DNA from: Paracoccus alkanivorans
GTDB taxonomy: Bacteria > Pseudomonadota > Alphaproteobacteria > Rhodobacterales > Rhodobacteraceae
Assembly: GCF_003697785.1 (NCBI RefSeq)
Contig: NZ_QOKZ01000004.1
Location: 62,001 to 126,000 of the forward strand
DNA: 64,000 nucleotides
Direction: 5' to 3'
Within the stretch, counting starts at the first letter, position 1. Every line of letters begins with the position of its first letter. The translations under genes were made by a program, and so were the position numbers. The notes under the pieces were generated by a model. That model had not been told where the DNA came from. It saw only the letters and a program-made list of their open reading frames with translations, and ran no database searches. This document shows positions 9,600-18,738 of the stretch, piece after piece.

Positions 9600-10889
9600 T
9601 CAGAACCCGACCGCCTCGGTTCCGCACCAATCAGCGATGAACAATGCCATGGCTTGCGTGATTCTGCGCAGGGAAGACAGGCTGACGCATTCATCGACAC
9701 CATGGATATTGCGCGAAACCGGACCATAGCAAAGCGCCGGGATTCGGTTGTACAGCGCATAGACCCGTGTATCGAGATAACCGGCAGTCATGAATGTTTC
9801 CAATGGCTTGCCAAATGCGCTCTCATGCGCACCGGCCAGAGCCGCCTCGGCTGCAGAGCCGGGTTCCAGCACGTAGCCCTCGGCGTGGAAGCCGTTGAAG
9901 ACGACCTCCGGCGGATTGTTGGCCAGAAATCTGTCTGATTGGGCGAAAGCCGCGATCCGTTCGGTAATCTCGCGGGCTGCATCCGCGGCGCTGCGTCCCG
10001 GATAGATCGAGACACGGCAGTCGATATTGCACCATGACGGAACCGAAGACGCCCAGTCACCCCCCTCGATCTTGCCGATATTAAGGTTGATCGGGTGATC
10101 CTCCCGCTCGAAATGCGGATGCCTGTCCCTTTCGGCATTCCAGTCCGTTTCGATCTCGCGCAGCGCCCCGATGACACGATAGGCCGTGTCGATGGCATTG
10201 GCCCCCTCGCCCATTTCCCGCACATGCACGGGCATGCCACGCAGCCTGACCTGGAACCACAGCACCCCGGTATTGGCACGAACCAGCTTTTCGTCCTCGG
10301 GTTCAGGGATCAGGACAGCATCAGCGGTATATCCCTGAAGCCATGTCTGCAGCGCGCCGTTGCCAGTGGATTCCTCTTCCACGACCGATTGGACATAGAC
10401 CGTTGCCGCCGGCTGCAACCCGATCCTGCGCAGCGCATCCAGCGCGAATATATTCGCCGCCGCACCCGCCTTCATGTCTGCGGCACCCCGGCCATACATC
10501 CAGTCCCCATCGATCCGGCCCGAAAAGGGCGGGTCGCGCCACATGTCGTGCAAGCCTTCGGGCACCACGTCGAGATGCGATTGCAGGATCAGCGAGCGGC
10601 CGGTTTCGTTCCGGGGCCGATGGATGCCGACGATGATGGGCGCGTCCGAATGCTGATCGGACCAATGCGAACCGCTAGGATGCGCGGTGATGGCCTCCCT
10701 GTCCATTGCGAAACGATCCATCGCGTAACCGCGCGATTTCAACTGGTTGAACACGAAATCCTGGATCGGATGCTCGTGCCCGCGCAGTGACGGCATCGCG
10801 ACAAGCTGCTGAGTGAAGACGATCTGATCATCGAATCCCTCCACGACGGATTCCAGGATGCGGTCCCTGAGGGCTGGATCGAGCGGCAT
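9600..10889 (-). CDS. M20 family metallopeptidase (ArgE/DapE/acylase type)
   Basis: A 429-residue zinc hydrolase that would remove an acyl or peptidyl group from an amino-acid-like substrate. The metal-site motifs are present: LQSHLDVVPEG (His and catalytic Asp), GRGAADMKAG (bridging Asp) and EEESTGNG (catalytic Glu and ligand). The central dimerisation or lid domain and a C-terminal metal His region follow (NIHGVDE). It is the last gene of the aminotransferase / ThDP enzyme / peptidase operon, 24 nt after the ThDP gene. With the peptide importer nearby it may release amino acids from imported peptides or N-acyl amino acids, which is an inference. Confidence 0.88.
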   Translation of the reverse strand: MPLDPALRDRILESVVEGFDDQIVFTQQLVAMPSLRGHEHPIQDFVFNQLKSRGYAMDRFAMDREAITAHPSGSHWSDQHSDAPIIVGIHRPRNETGRSLILQSHLDVVPEGLHDMWRDPPFSGRIDGDWMYGRGAADMKAGAAANIFALDALRRIGLQPAATVYVQSVVEEESTGNGALQTWLQGYTADAVLIPEPEDEKLVRANTGVLWFQVRLRGMPVHVREMGEGANAIDTAYRVIGALREIETDWNAERDRHPHFEREDHPINLNIGKIEGGDWASSVPSWCNIDCRVSIYPGRSAADAAREITERIAAFAQSDRFLANNPPEVVFNGFHAEGYVLEPGSAAEAALAGAHESAFGKPLETFMTAGYLDTRVYALYNRIPALCYGPVSRNIHGVDECVSLSSLRRITQAMALFIADWCGTEAVGF

Positions 10890-10913
10890 CGGATACTCCT
10901 TTCGGTTGCACCG

Positions 10914-12455
10914 TTACATCACGGCTTCAATCAGGAACGGGCCGGGTTCGCGCGTGGCATCCTCGATGGCTTGCTGCAATTCGCGGGCATCCTCGACCCG
11001 CCGCCCCGGCACGCCCATCCCGCGAGCGAGCGCCACGAAATCCAGCTCGGGACGGTCGAGATCAAGCATGTTCAGCGCAGCGGGCCCCGGATTCGCGCCG
11101 ACATTGCGCAATTCCCCCTTGAGGATCTCATAGCTGCGATTGGCAAATATCACATTGGTGACATCGAGGCCTTCACGGGCCTGAGTCCAGAGCGCCTGAA
11201 TCGTGTACATCGCCGATCCGTCGGCCTGACAGGCGATCACCGGACGGCCGGGCGCGCCGAGTGCAGCCCCCGTAGCCAAGGGCAGCCCGATGCCGATCGA
11301 ACCGCCCGTCAGTGCCAGCCAGCTTGTCGGCGCCGCCCCCGCCGCGGCCGGATAGACATGGGCACCCGCGGTGACCATCTCATCCGTGACAATCGCATTC
11401 TCAGGCAGCGCATTGGCGATGGCGGCGGCCAGCGTCTCGCGGGTGATCGCACCGGATTGCGGCGCGGGAGGCAGCGGATTGTCGACCGGCCTGCCCGGCC
11501 TGGCGCCGATCCGGTCGGCCAGCGCGGCGATGGCCGCCGGGCCGTCGCCATCCAGCCCGGTCAGCCGGATGATCTCGCAATTCTCAGGCAGGACGAGGCT
11601 GGGCTTGCCCGGATAGGCGAAGAAGGCGACTGGCGGCGGCGTCTCGATCAGGATCGCCCGCGTGAAGGGGCGCAGGCATTCCAGCGCCTCGTTGATCGGA
11701 TAGGGAATCTTCGGCACCTCGAACCGGCCCCGGCCACGTTCGGTCCGGCGGCTCGAAACGGGGGCGAGAACACGCGCGCCGCTGCGTTCCGATATCCCCT
11801 GCAGCAATGCCAGCGCGGTGATGTCCTCGAGGACCGAATTTCCCGCCAGGATGACAGTGTTTTCACCGCCCTCCAATGCCCTGACGGCCTGAGACAGGGC
11901 GGTTTCATCGAGCGGGGCGGGACCCTCTGGCGCGATCACATCCGCCATGACCCCGCCTTCATCCCAACCGATATCCGCCGGGGCGACCAGCGTGGCGACT
12001 CGTCCCGGTTTGCTGCATGCCGCCGCCAGGGCCGCCATCGCATCGGCGGCAAAACCTTCCGCCGAACGGGCCGAGCGCACCCAATCGCTGAACGGGGCCG
12101 CCGCGCCCTCGACATCGCCGGAAAGCGGCGCATCATATTGCTGATGACGCAAGGCGTGATCGCCGACGATATTCACCATCGGCACCCTGCCCTTGCGCGC
12201 GTTATGCATATTGGCCCCGGCATTGGCGAGGCCGGGCGCAAGATGCAAAAGCGTCACCGCGGGTTTCCCGGCCATGCGCGCATATCCGTCGGCCGCGCCG
12301 GTCACGACACCTTCGAACAGGCCCAGCACGCAGCGCATCAGCCTCGTGCGGTCCAGCGCATCGACGAATTGCATCTCGGAGGTGCCGGGATTGGCGAAAC
12401 AGATCTCGACCCCACCGGCATGCAGGCTGCGGACGACGCTTTCGGCTCCGTTCAT
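10914..12455 (-). CDS. ThDP-dependent enzyme of the acetolactate synthase / benzoylformate decarboxylase superfamily
   Basis: A 513-residue ThDP enzyme. Domain order is Pyr (the FANPGTSEM segment near residue 30 carries the conserved catalytic Glu), a central domain and a PP domain. The metal-binding motif reads QADGSAMYTIQALW followed by ANRSYEI, so the usual GDG is ADG, while the Asp and Asn metal ligands are kept. ATG at 12455 has AAGGA upstream; a GTG start 7 codons earlier is possible. It is annotated in genomes as acetolactate synthase large subunit, but it lacks a small-subunit partner here and is more likely a 2-oxoacid decarboxylase acting after the adjacent aminotransferase. The substrate is unknown. 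Confidence 0.82.
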   Translation of the reverse strand: MNGAESVVRSLHAGGVEICFANPGTSEMQFVDALDRTRLMRCVLGLFEGVVTGAADGYARMAGKPAVTLLHLAPGLANAGANMHNARKGRVPMVNIVGDHALRHQQYDAPLSGDVEGAAAPFSDWVRSARSAEGFAADAMAALAAACSKPGRVATLVAPADIGWDEGGVMADVIAPEGPAPLDETALSQAVRALEGGENTVILAGNSVLEDITALALLQGISERSGARVLAPVSSRRTERGRGRFEVPKIPYPINEALECLRPFTRAILIETPPPVAFFAYPGKPSLVLPENCEIIRLTGLDGDGPAAIAALADRIGARPGRPVDNPLPPAPQSGAITRETLAAAIANALPENAIVTDEMVTAGAHVYPAAAGAAPTSWLALTGGSIGIGLPLATGAALGAPGRPVIACQADGSAMYTIQALWTQAREGLDVTNVIFANRSYEILKGELRNVGANPGPAALNMLDLDRPELDFVALARGMGVPGRRVEDARELQQAIEDATREPGPFLIEAVM

Positions 12456-12485
12456 GTTCTTTTCCTTATCGGTCACAGGATGGGA

Positions 12486-13838
12486 TCACGCCGGCATCTG
12501 CTGCTGCAGGATGTCGAGCGACTCCGTCACCACACCCATCATCTCGTCGATCTGCGCGCGCGAAACGATCAGGGGTGGGCAGAAGGCCATTGCGTCGGTC
12601 ATGTTGCGCGAAATCACGCCCTTGTCCTGCATGATCCGGTTCATCAAGGCTCCTCGCTGCCCCGGGATTTCACCCGGTTTCAGTTCAAGCGCCCCGATCA
12701 GGCCGATCCCGCGCGCCTCGACAACCAGCGGATGACCGGCAAGAGCGTTCAGGCGGTCCTGCATATAGGCACCGGTTTCCGCCGCGTTCCGGACCAGATC
12801 CCGCTCCTCGATAATGGCGATATTCTCCAGCGCCACCGCTGCGCCCACCGGATGGCCCGAGGCGGTAAAACCATGCCCCAGCACACCGATCCTGTCACTT
12901 TCCTGTGCGATCGGCTCGAAGACCCGCTCGTTAATCATGAAGGCGGAGAGCGGGAAATAGGACGAGGTGATCTGCTTGGACATCACCAGAATGTCCGGCT
13001 CGATCCCGTAGGTTTCGCAGGCAAACATCTTTCCTGTGCGCCCGAAAGCGCAGATCACCTCGTCGGCGACCAGAAGAATGTCATGCCGCTTCAGCACGGC
13101 CTGGATCTTCTCCCAGTAGGTGCGGGGTGGAACGATCACGCCCCCCGCGCCCATCACCGGCTCGGCGATGAAGGCGGCGATGGTATCGGGGCCTTCGCGC
13201 TGGATCAGCGCCTCCAGCTCCTCGGCGCAGCGGGTGGCGAATTCCTCCTCGCTCTCTCCCTCCTTGCCCTCGCTACCGAAATGCGGTGCCATGGTGTGCA
13301 GGACATTCGCGATCGGCAGATCGAAGGACCGGTGATTGTTCGGCAATCCGGTCAGGCTGGCAGAGGCAACCGTGACGCCATGATAGCCGCGCAGGCGGGA
13401 AATGATCTTCTTGCGCTGCGGCTGGCCAAGCGCGTTCGAACGATACCAGAGCAGCTTGACGACCGTATCGTTCGCTTCAGAGCCCGAATTGGTGAAATAG
13501 ATCTTGCTCATCGGCACCGGGGCAATCGAGATCAATTTTTCCGCCAGATCGATGACCGGACCATGCGATTTATGCGAGAAGGAATGATAAAATGGCAGCG
13601 CCTTCATCTGCCGCGTTGCCGCATCCACCAGCCGTTGCTCATTAAAGCCAAGGCCAACGCTCCATAGCCCCGCCATTGCCTCGAAATAGCGATTGCCGCC
13701 ATTGTCGAACACGTAGGGCCCCTCGCCGCGTTCGATCACGAGGGGGCCGACCTCAAGATGCCGGGCCGCGTTGGTGTAGCTATGCAGGTGATAGGCAATG
13801 TCACGCGCTTCCTGAGAGTTCATGCCGCTGGCCATCAT
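12486..13838 (-). CDS. Class III PLP-dependent aminotransferase (omega-amino acid:pyruvate type)
   Basis: A 450-residue fold-type I aminotransferase. FTNSGSEANDTVVKL is the PLP phosphate-binding motif, LLVADEVICAFGRTGK holds the ring-contacting Asp, and the Lys in LVMSKQITSSYFP is the probable Schiff-base residue. The start is set at ATG 13838, 6 nt after AGGAGGA; a start 6 codons upstream would include that ribosome site. It is the first gene of the operon with the ThDP enzyme and the M20 peptidase. It would transfer an amino group to pyruvate or 2-oxoglutarate from an omega-amino acid or amine. The divergent GntR gene is its probable regulator. Confidence 0.9.
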   Translation of the reverse strand: MMASGMNSQEARDIAYHLHSYTNAARHLEVGPLVIERGEGPYVFDNGGNRYFEAMAGLWSVGLGFNEQRLVDAATRQMKALPFYHSFSHKSHGPVIDLAEKLISIAPVPMSKIYFTNSGSEANDTVVKLLWYRSNALGQPQRKKIISRLRGYHGVTVASASLTGLPNNHRSFDLPIANVLHTMAPHFGSEGKEGESEEEFATRCAEELEALIQREGPDTIAAFIAEPVMGAGGVIVPPRTYWEKIQAVLKRHDILLVADEVICAFGRTGKMFACETYGIEPDILVMSKQITSSYFPLSAFMINERVFEPIAQESDRIGVLGHGFTASGHPVGAAVALENIAIIEERDLVRNAAETGAYMQDRLNALAGHPLVVEARGIGLIGALELKPGEIPGQRGALMNRIMQDKGVISRNMTDAMAFCPPLIVSRAQIDEMMGVVTESLDILQQQMPA

Positions 13839-13935
13839 GATCTGTCCTCCTGACATTGTGGATGCGGGAAGTGAAAACGATTCCGCAAGGATCCGACGGG
13901 CTGACTATTGCGCCCAATTATTGCCGGTTCAATGT

Positions 13936-13958
13936 TTTTGATGCATGATGCGTCAAAA
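13936..13958. promoter_or_regulatory. Probable GntR operator, 23-bp near-palindrome
   Basis: The element is TTTTGATGCAT, one central base, then ATGCGTCAAAA. The arms match at 10 of 11 positions. It lies between the divergent aminotransferase and GntR genes and 36 bp before the GntR start, where a repressor site for both genes would be expected. Binding by the neighbouring regulator is inferred. Confidence 0.6.
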
Positions 13959-13993
13959 TAAACTGTCTTCCAATTGTCGCGAGGTGCCAGGTT

Positions 13994-14650
13994 TTGAAGG
14001 AAATCAGCAAGGATCCCCTGGGCGCGGCCATCTATGATCGGTTGGCGCAGGCGCTTGTCCGGGGCATGCTTCGCCCGGATCAAAAGGTGACGATCCGGGG
14101 ACTGGCAGAGATGCTGGGAACAAGCTCCACCCCGGTGCGCGACGCCATCCAGCGCATGCTGCAGGATCAGGTGCTGGAACAACGCTCGCCCCGCGATGTC
14201 CGGGTGCCGGTGCTGGAGGTCGCCCAATACCTGGAAATCGCCCGTATCCGGATAGAACTGGAAGGCATGGCCGCCCAACAGGCCGCCCGGCAGGCGAAGC
14301 CCGGCGATATCTCGCGCCTGAGGCGGATTGTCGCGCAAACCGAGGAGGCCATGGCGGCGGATCGGTGGATCCGCGCTGTCGAGTATAATCAACGTTTTCA
14401 CTTCGAGCTGGCCAATATGGCGGACATGCCGGTTCTGCTGTCGATCCTGCACCGGTTGTGGCTGCGGATGGGGCCGCTCATCGCCGGATATTACGATTGC
14501 GCGCGCAAGGATTTGGTCAGCCACCATTACGAAATCATCGCGGCCTGCGAGACCCGTGACGGTCCGGCGGCACGCGCGGCCATGCGTGCTGATATAGAAG
14601 AGCCGAGGAAAGGGATCATTGCCTATATCAACAGTTTCGAATCCGGCTGA
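13994..14650 (+). CDS. GntR family regulator, FadR/FCD subfamily
   Basis: A 218-residue regulator with an N-terminal winged HTH (AIYDRLAQALVRGMLRPDQK, then LAEMLGTSSTPVRDAIQRM) and an all-helical FCD effector domain. The FCD metal/ligand residues are visible as ARIRIELEG, YNQRFHFELA and SHHYEIIAA. The start is TTG, 9 nt after GAGG, with no better in-frame start. It is divergent from the aminotransferase operon and a long palindrome lies between them. FCD regulators usually respond to small carboxylates, which fits a 2-oxoacid or amino-acid pathway. Confidence 0.88.
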   Translation: MKEISKDPLGAAIYDRLAQALVRGMLRPDQKVTIRGLAEMLGTSSTPVRDAIQRMLQDQVLEQRSPRDVRVPVLEVAQYLEIARIRIELEGMAAQQAARQAKPGDISRLRRIVAQTEEAMAADRWIRAVEYNQRFHFELANMADMPVLLSILHRLWLRMGPLIAGYYDCARKDLVSHHYEIIAACETRDGPAARAAMRADIEEPRKGIIAYINSFESG

Positions 14651-14763
14651 TACGAGGCATGCTACCGAAAGCGTGAACTGACAGCGAAGCGCGGGTTGAT
14701 ATAGGGTGCACCACATAGCCTGGTGATCGTTTACGGGACAGGAAACGTTGCGATAGGGAAAAA

Positions 14764-16143
14764 ATGGTCGCGTATCCGGAGCTAGCTGCGATTCGATTGG
14801 GACATGGCTTGTCATCACAGATGCCGCCACCGTCCGGACCGGATGAAATCCTGGCCTCGGTCCAGGCTGCCGGACCCGACGGCGAAACCATCAGCCTGAA
14901 TCAGATTCGCAAGATGCGCTCGCGCCTGGCGAAACTGAAGCGCAACCAGAAAAAGGGCGGCAAGGACGACAAAGGCGCAAGCGAAGCCGTCAAAAAAGAA
15001 CGTCGCCGGGCAAATCAGCGCGCCCAGAAGGAAGCGCTCCGGCGGATTGCGCGCGCCGTCGATGATCCCTTCGGATTTGGCGAAAGGCTGGTTCAATTCT
15101 GGGCCGACCACTTCACGATTGCCGGCAACAACACCGATCGGCGCTTGATGGCGGCCGCCTATGTGAACGAGGCGATCCGTCCGCATATAAGCGGGAAATT
15201 CGCGGATATGCTGTTCGCCGCCGAGACCCATCCGGGAATGCTGGTCTATCTCAATCAGGATCGCTCGGTCGGGCCGAACTCGCGGCTGGCACGGCGGAAA
15301 AAGGATGAGCGCACTCTAGGTTTGAATGAAAACCTCGCGCGGGAAATGATAGAGTTGCATAGCCTGGGCGTCGGGGCGGACTACACGCAAGAGGATGTGC
15401 GCCAACTCGCCAAGCTGCTGACCGGATTGGTATACACCCCCCGGCGCGACAAGCGGTTTCAACCCAACCGTGCGGAGCCGGGCGCCGAGACGGTGCTGGG
15501 ACAAAGCTATGGCGGAGACGGTCCAGCCAAATTGCGTGATATCCGGGCCGTGATCGGGGATCTGGCACGTCATCCGGCGACAGCGCAGCATCTTGCCCGC
15601 AAACTGGTCACGCATTTCATCTCCGATGAGCCCCCGCAACCGATGGTGGACCGCCTCGCGGCGGTCTATACGGATAGCGATGGCGATCTTTCCGCCGTTA
15701 ATGCGGCCTTGGTTGAGGCCCCGGAACTGGAAACGCATTTCCGCAGCAAAGTGCGGCAGCCATTCGACTTCATCGTAACTTCATTGCGTGGCCTGGGGAT
15801 TACGGGCGAGCAGGTCATGGCTCTCAAACCGGGGCAGGCCTATCGCTGGCTGATACAGCCGATGACCTCGATGGGCCAGAAATGGGGTCAACCCGATGGC
15901 CCGAACGGCTGGCCCGAGGCGGCCGAGAACTGGGCCACGCCGCAAGGGCTGGCCGCAAGGATAGATTGGGCGATGCGCATACCACCCAAACTTCGCCCGG
16001 ACCTGCCCGATCCACGGCAGCTCCTCCAAGCCGCGCTTGGCGATACGGCTTCCGAGGCGCTGCAATGGGCGGTTCCAAAGGCAGAATCCACCCAGGAAGG
16101 CATAGCGATCGTGCTGGCATCTGCCGATTTCAACCGGAGATAA
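14764..16143 (+). CDS. DUF1800 domain-containing protein
   Basis: A 459-residue member of the DUF1800 family, recognised by RLVQFWADHFTIAG, NLAREMIELHSLGVGADYTQ and KLVTHFISDEPP. The charged stretch near residues 60-95 (RNQKKGGKDDKGASEAVKKE) is lysine-rich and probably helical. No classical signal peptide is evident. It is followed after 4 nt by a DUF1501 gene, the usual genomic partner. The biochemical role of the pair is not established. The two genes are clearly one transcription unit, with no regulator adjacent except the unrelated-looking GntR gene upstream. Confidence 0.88.
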   Translation: MVAYPELAAIRLGHGLSSQMPPPSGPDEILASVQAAGPDGETISLNQIRKMRSRLAKLKRNQKKGGKDDKGASEAVKKERRRANQRAQKEALRRIARAVDDPFGFGERLVQFWADHFTIAGNNTDRRLMAAAYVNEAIRPHISGKFADMLFAAETHPGMLVYLNQDRSVGPNSRLARRKKDERTLGLNENLAREMIELHSLGVGADYTQEDVRQLAKLLTGLVYTPRRDKRFQPNRAEPGAETVLGQSYGGDGPAKLRDIRAVIGDLARHPATAQHLARKLVTHFISDEPPQPMVDRLAAVYTDSDGDLSAVNAALVEAPELETHFRSKVRQPFDFIVTSLRGLGITGEQVMALKPGQAYRWLIQPMTSMGQKWGQPDGPNGWPEAAENWATPQGLAARIDWAMRIPPKLRPDLPDPRQLLQAALGDTASEALQWAVPKAESTQEGIAIVLASADFNRR

Positions 16144-16147
16144 AGCA

Positions 16148-17335
16148 ATGCTGAATCGACGACTGTTTCTCAAATCCAGCGCATTGATCGGCTGTTCGGC
16201 GGCGGCGCACCCTCTCTTATCCAGCATTGCGTTCGCCTCGGCGCCAAGCGAGAATCGGCTCGTCGTCATCATCCTGCGTGGCGCGATGGACGGGCTGGAT
16301 GTGTTCCAGCCATATGGCGATCCCCAGTTGCGCAAGCTGCGCCAGACAATTTCACTTGGCCCCGACAAGGGGGCGCATGATCTCGATGGCTTCTTCGCGC
16401 TGCATCCCGCTCTTTCCTCGCTGCTGCCGCTCTGGAAGGCGGGAGAGCTCGGCTTCGTGCCCTCGGTCTCGACTCCTTATCGCGACAAGCGCAGCCATTT
16501 CGACGGGCAGGACATGCTCGAGGCAGGAACCGGAACGGATCTCGATCTGGACCGCCAGCGCGATGGCTGGCTGAACCGCTTGCTTCACAACATGCCCGGA
16601 GCGCAATCCGAAACCGCTTATTCGGTCGGCACCGAGGATATGCGCATTCTCGCGGGAGATGCCCCGGCAAAAAGCTGGGCACCCGAAATCGACCTGCGGA
16701 TCAGTTCACAGGCGCAGATGCTGTTGCAGCATGTCTATCATGACGATCCGTTGTTCCGCGAAGCCGGCAGCGAGGCGATGGAAATCGCGGGCCAGGGGGT
16801 GGAGGGTAACCGCGAGGACAAGGAAGGCGGCCCCACGCGCGATGCACGTGCCCTGGCCCATTTTGCCGCGAGCCGGTTAAATGAGGAAACGCGGATCGCG
16901 ACCTTTTCCCTGCCGGGCTGGGACAGCCACGCGCGGCAAGGCGCGGTGTTGGAGCGCGCATTACTCCGCCTGGCGGATGCGATCCTGACGCTGCGCAAGG
17001 ATCTGGGCGGGAACTGGCCGAAAACCACCGTGCTCGCGATGACCGAATTCGGGCGTACGGCAAGGGAAAATGGCTCCGGTGGGACGGATCATGGCACCGG
17101 CGGCTCGATGCTGGTTGCCGGTGGTGCAGTGCGCGGCGGGACCGTATTGGGCAAATGGCCGGGGCTGGGCGAAAGCGACCTTTATGCCGGACGTGACCTG
17201 ATGCCTGTCGCCGACATCCGCGCTTATGCGGCCTGGGCGATGCGCGATCTGTTCGGAACCAGCCGCGATGCGCTGGAAACCTCGGTGTTCCCGGGGCTCG
17301 ACATGGGCGAAAATCCCCGCATCATCCGGGGGTGA
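16148..17335 (+). CDS. DUF1501 domain-containing protein with Tat-type signal
   Basis: A 395-residue protein. MLNRRLFLKSSALIG is a twin-arginine motif followed by a hydrophobic stretch and an AFASA cleavage region, so export in folded form is likely. The body resembles the alkaline-phosphatase-like DUF1501 family: VVIILRGAMDGLD near the N-terminus, the RDKRSHFDGQDMLEAG block and a TEFGRTARENGSGGTDHG block that looks like a metal site. It directly follows DUF1800. The function is unknown; a secreted or periplasmic metal-dependent hydrolase-like role is an inference. Confidence 0.87.
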   Translation: MLNRRLFLKSSALIGCSAAAHPLLSSIAFASAPSENRLVVIILRGAMDGLDVFQPYGDPQLRKLRQTISLGPDKGAHDLDGFFALHPALSSLLPLWKAGELGFVPSVSTPYRDKRSHFDGQDMLEAGTGTDLDLDRQRDGWLNRLLHNMPGAQSETAYSVGTEDMRILAGDAPAKSWAPEIDLRISSQAQMLLQHVYHDDPLFREAGSEAMEIAGQGVEGNREDKEGGPTRDARALAHFAASRLNEETRIATFSLPGWDSHARQGAVLERALLRLADAILTLRKDLGGNWPKTTVLAMTEFGRTARENGSGGTDHGTGGSMLVAGGAVRGGTVLGKWPGLGESDLYAGRDLMPVADIRAYAAWAMRDLFGTSRDALETSVFPGLDMGENPRIIRG

Positions 17336-17405
17336 GAAGAAAGTGGGCAGGCCGCATATCGGAGGACATGACCCCGGTTCGATGCCCACGAAGCGATCAT
17401 CTGGA

Positions 17406-18737
17406 CTAACTTGAACCCAGGGCAATCTCCATCCCGGCTGCGACGCGCAAAAGATGCCGGTCACCGCCGGCATGCCCCATGGCCATGATCCCGCATCCGC
17501 GATGACCGGTAGGCAGGGAAACCGCAGGCAGGCCCAGCAGGTTGCCGATCCGGGTATTGCGCAGGGTCAGCAGGTTGGCGCGGGCAAAATATTTCTCGTC
17601 CTCGCCCAACCGGGCCGCATCCGGCGGCAGGATCGCCGAGCTTGGCAACAGGATAGCATCATACCCGGCGGTTTTCGCGGCCCATTCACGGCGCAGCCGC
17701 GTCAGCTTTTCCCATCCGCCAACGTAATCCGCCGCACTGACCTCGGCACCGCCGCGGAAACGTTCGAGGATCGGCTTGTGCATCAACTCCGGCGCATCCT
17801 CGATCTGCGCGCGCCATATACCATAGGCCTCGGGCGCGAAAAGAAGCGGAGACAGCTCCATAGCGCGCCCGACAACCCCGAGGCTGGCATGGACAATGGA
17901 CGCCCCGGCACGAGCCAGCCGGTCAACCGCGTCGTCAAAGGCCGAAACCGGACCATCTTCGGCATCCTCGAAGGGCAGGCCATCCAATATCATCAGCCGC
18001 AACCCTGCCGCCGATACGTCCTTCAGGTCGACGGCTTGCCTGCCGGTCAGCACCGCCATGATCTCGGCGCAATCCTCGACCGAGCGGGCCAGCGGCCCGG
18101 CCACATCAAAGCGGCGGCATAGCGGCACCACGCCCTGCGACGGCACCGCCCCATGCGTCGGTTTGAAACCGACGATGTCATTCCACGCCGCCGGAACCCG
18201 GATCGATCCGCCGGTATCCGAGCCGATCGCCGCTGCGGCCAGCCCCAGTGCCACCGACACCGCCGCACCCGAGGACGATCCCCCGGGCGCCCTGGACGGA
18301 TCCCATGAGTTGGGAGGCGTGGCCGTCATCGGGTTCAGCCCCAATCCGGAAAAGGCAAGCTCGGTCATATGCGTCTTGCCCAGACAGACGAGCCCTTCGC
18401 GCGTCGCTTGCGCCAGGGTTTCGGCATCGCGCCGCGGCACCCGCCCTTCCAGCAGACGCGAACCCGCCTCGGTTACCGAGCCGCCACTGTCGATATTGTC
18501 TTTCCAACTGATCGCCACCCCGTCCAGCACACCCCGGCGCAGTTCCGCCTTGGCGCGGTCATGGGCGGCAATGGCCTCAGAGCGGGCGCGGGCCTCGGTC
18601 AGCCGCGCATAAATGCGCTTGCCGTCGGGATGCGCCTTGATGGCGGTCAGGTAGGCCTCGGTCTGATCCAGCGGGTCGAGCAGCCCGGCAATGATCGCCC
18701 GGCCTTGCTGGACCGCCGTCGCCTTCAGCCAATCCAT
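17406..18737 (-). CDS. Amidase (amidase signature family)
   Basis: A 443-residue hydrolase of carboxamides. It has the amidase-signature core GGSSSGAAVSVALGLAAAAI followed by SDTGGSIRVP. The Ser-cisSer-Lys triad is represented by the Lys in ISWKDNID, the Ser in GGSSSG and the Ser in SDTGGS. The start is MDWLKAT at 18737, 1 nt after the stop of the DUF1674 gene; an upstream frame would run through that gene. It is not part of a gatCAB set, since no gatB or gatC is nearby, so a general amidase or indoleacetamide/allophanate-type role is more likely than Glu-tRNA amidation. Confidence 0.88.
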   Translation of the reverse strand: MDWLKATAVQQGRAIIAGLLDPLDQTEAYLTAIKAHPDGKRIYARLTEARARSEAIAAHDRAKAELRRGVLDGVAISWKDNIDSGGSVTEAGSRLLEGRVPRRDAETLAQATREGLVCLGKTHMTELAFSGLGLNPMTATPPNSWDPSRAPGGSSSGAAVSVALGLAAAAIGSDTGGSIRVPAAWNDIVGFKPTHGAVPSQGVVPLCRRFDVAGPLARSVEDCAEIMAVLTGRQAVDLKDVSAAGLRLMILDGLPFEDAEDGPVSAFDDAVDRLARAGASIVHASLGVVGRAMELSPLLFAPEAYGIWRAQIEDAPELMHKPILERFRGGAEVSAADYVGGWEKLTRLRREWAAKTAGYDAILLPSSAILPPDAARLGEDEKYFARANLLTLRNTRIGNLLGLPAVSLPTGHRGCGIMAMGHAGGDRHLLRVAAGMEIALGSS

Positions 18738-18738
18738 C

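Noticed and set aside
10914..12455. True acetolactate synthase (IlvB) for the ThDP enzyme
   Set aside because: No small subunit gene is linked, and the operon contains an aminotransferase and a peptidase. The metal motif is ADG instead of GDG.
10971..13667. A very long open frame on the plus strand opposite the ThDP enzyme and aminotransferase genes
   Set aside because: It is antisense to two genes with clear catalytic motifs. Its translation is rich in Arg, Gly, His and Gln and shows no domain, as expected from a GC-rich mirror frame.
17406..18737. GatA subunit of the tRNA amidotransferase
   Set aside because: No gatB or gatC is adjacent, and the gene is downstream of DUF1674. A general amidase is more likely.
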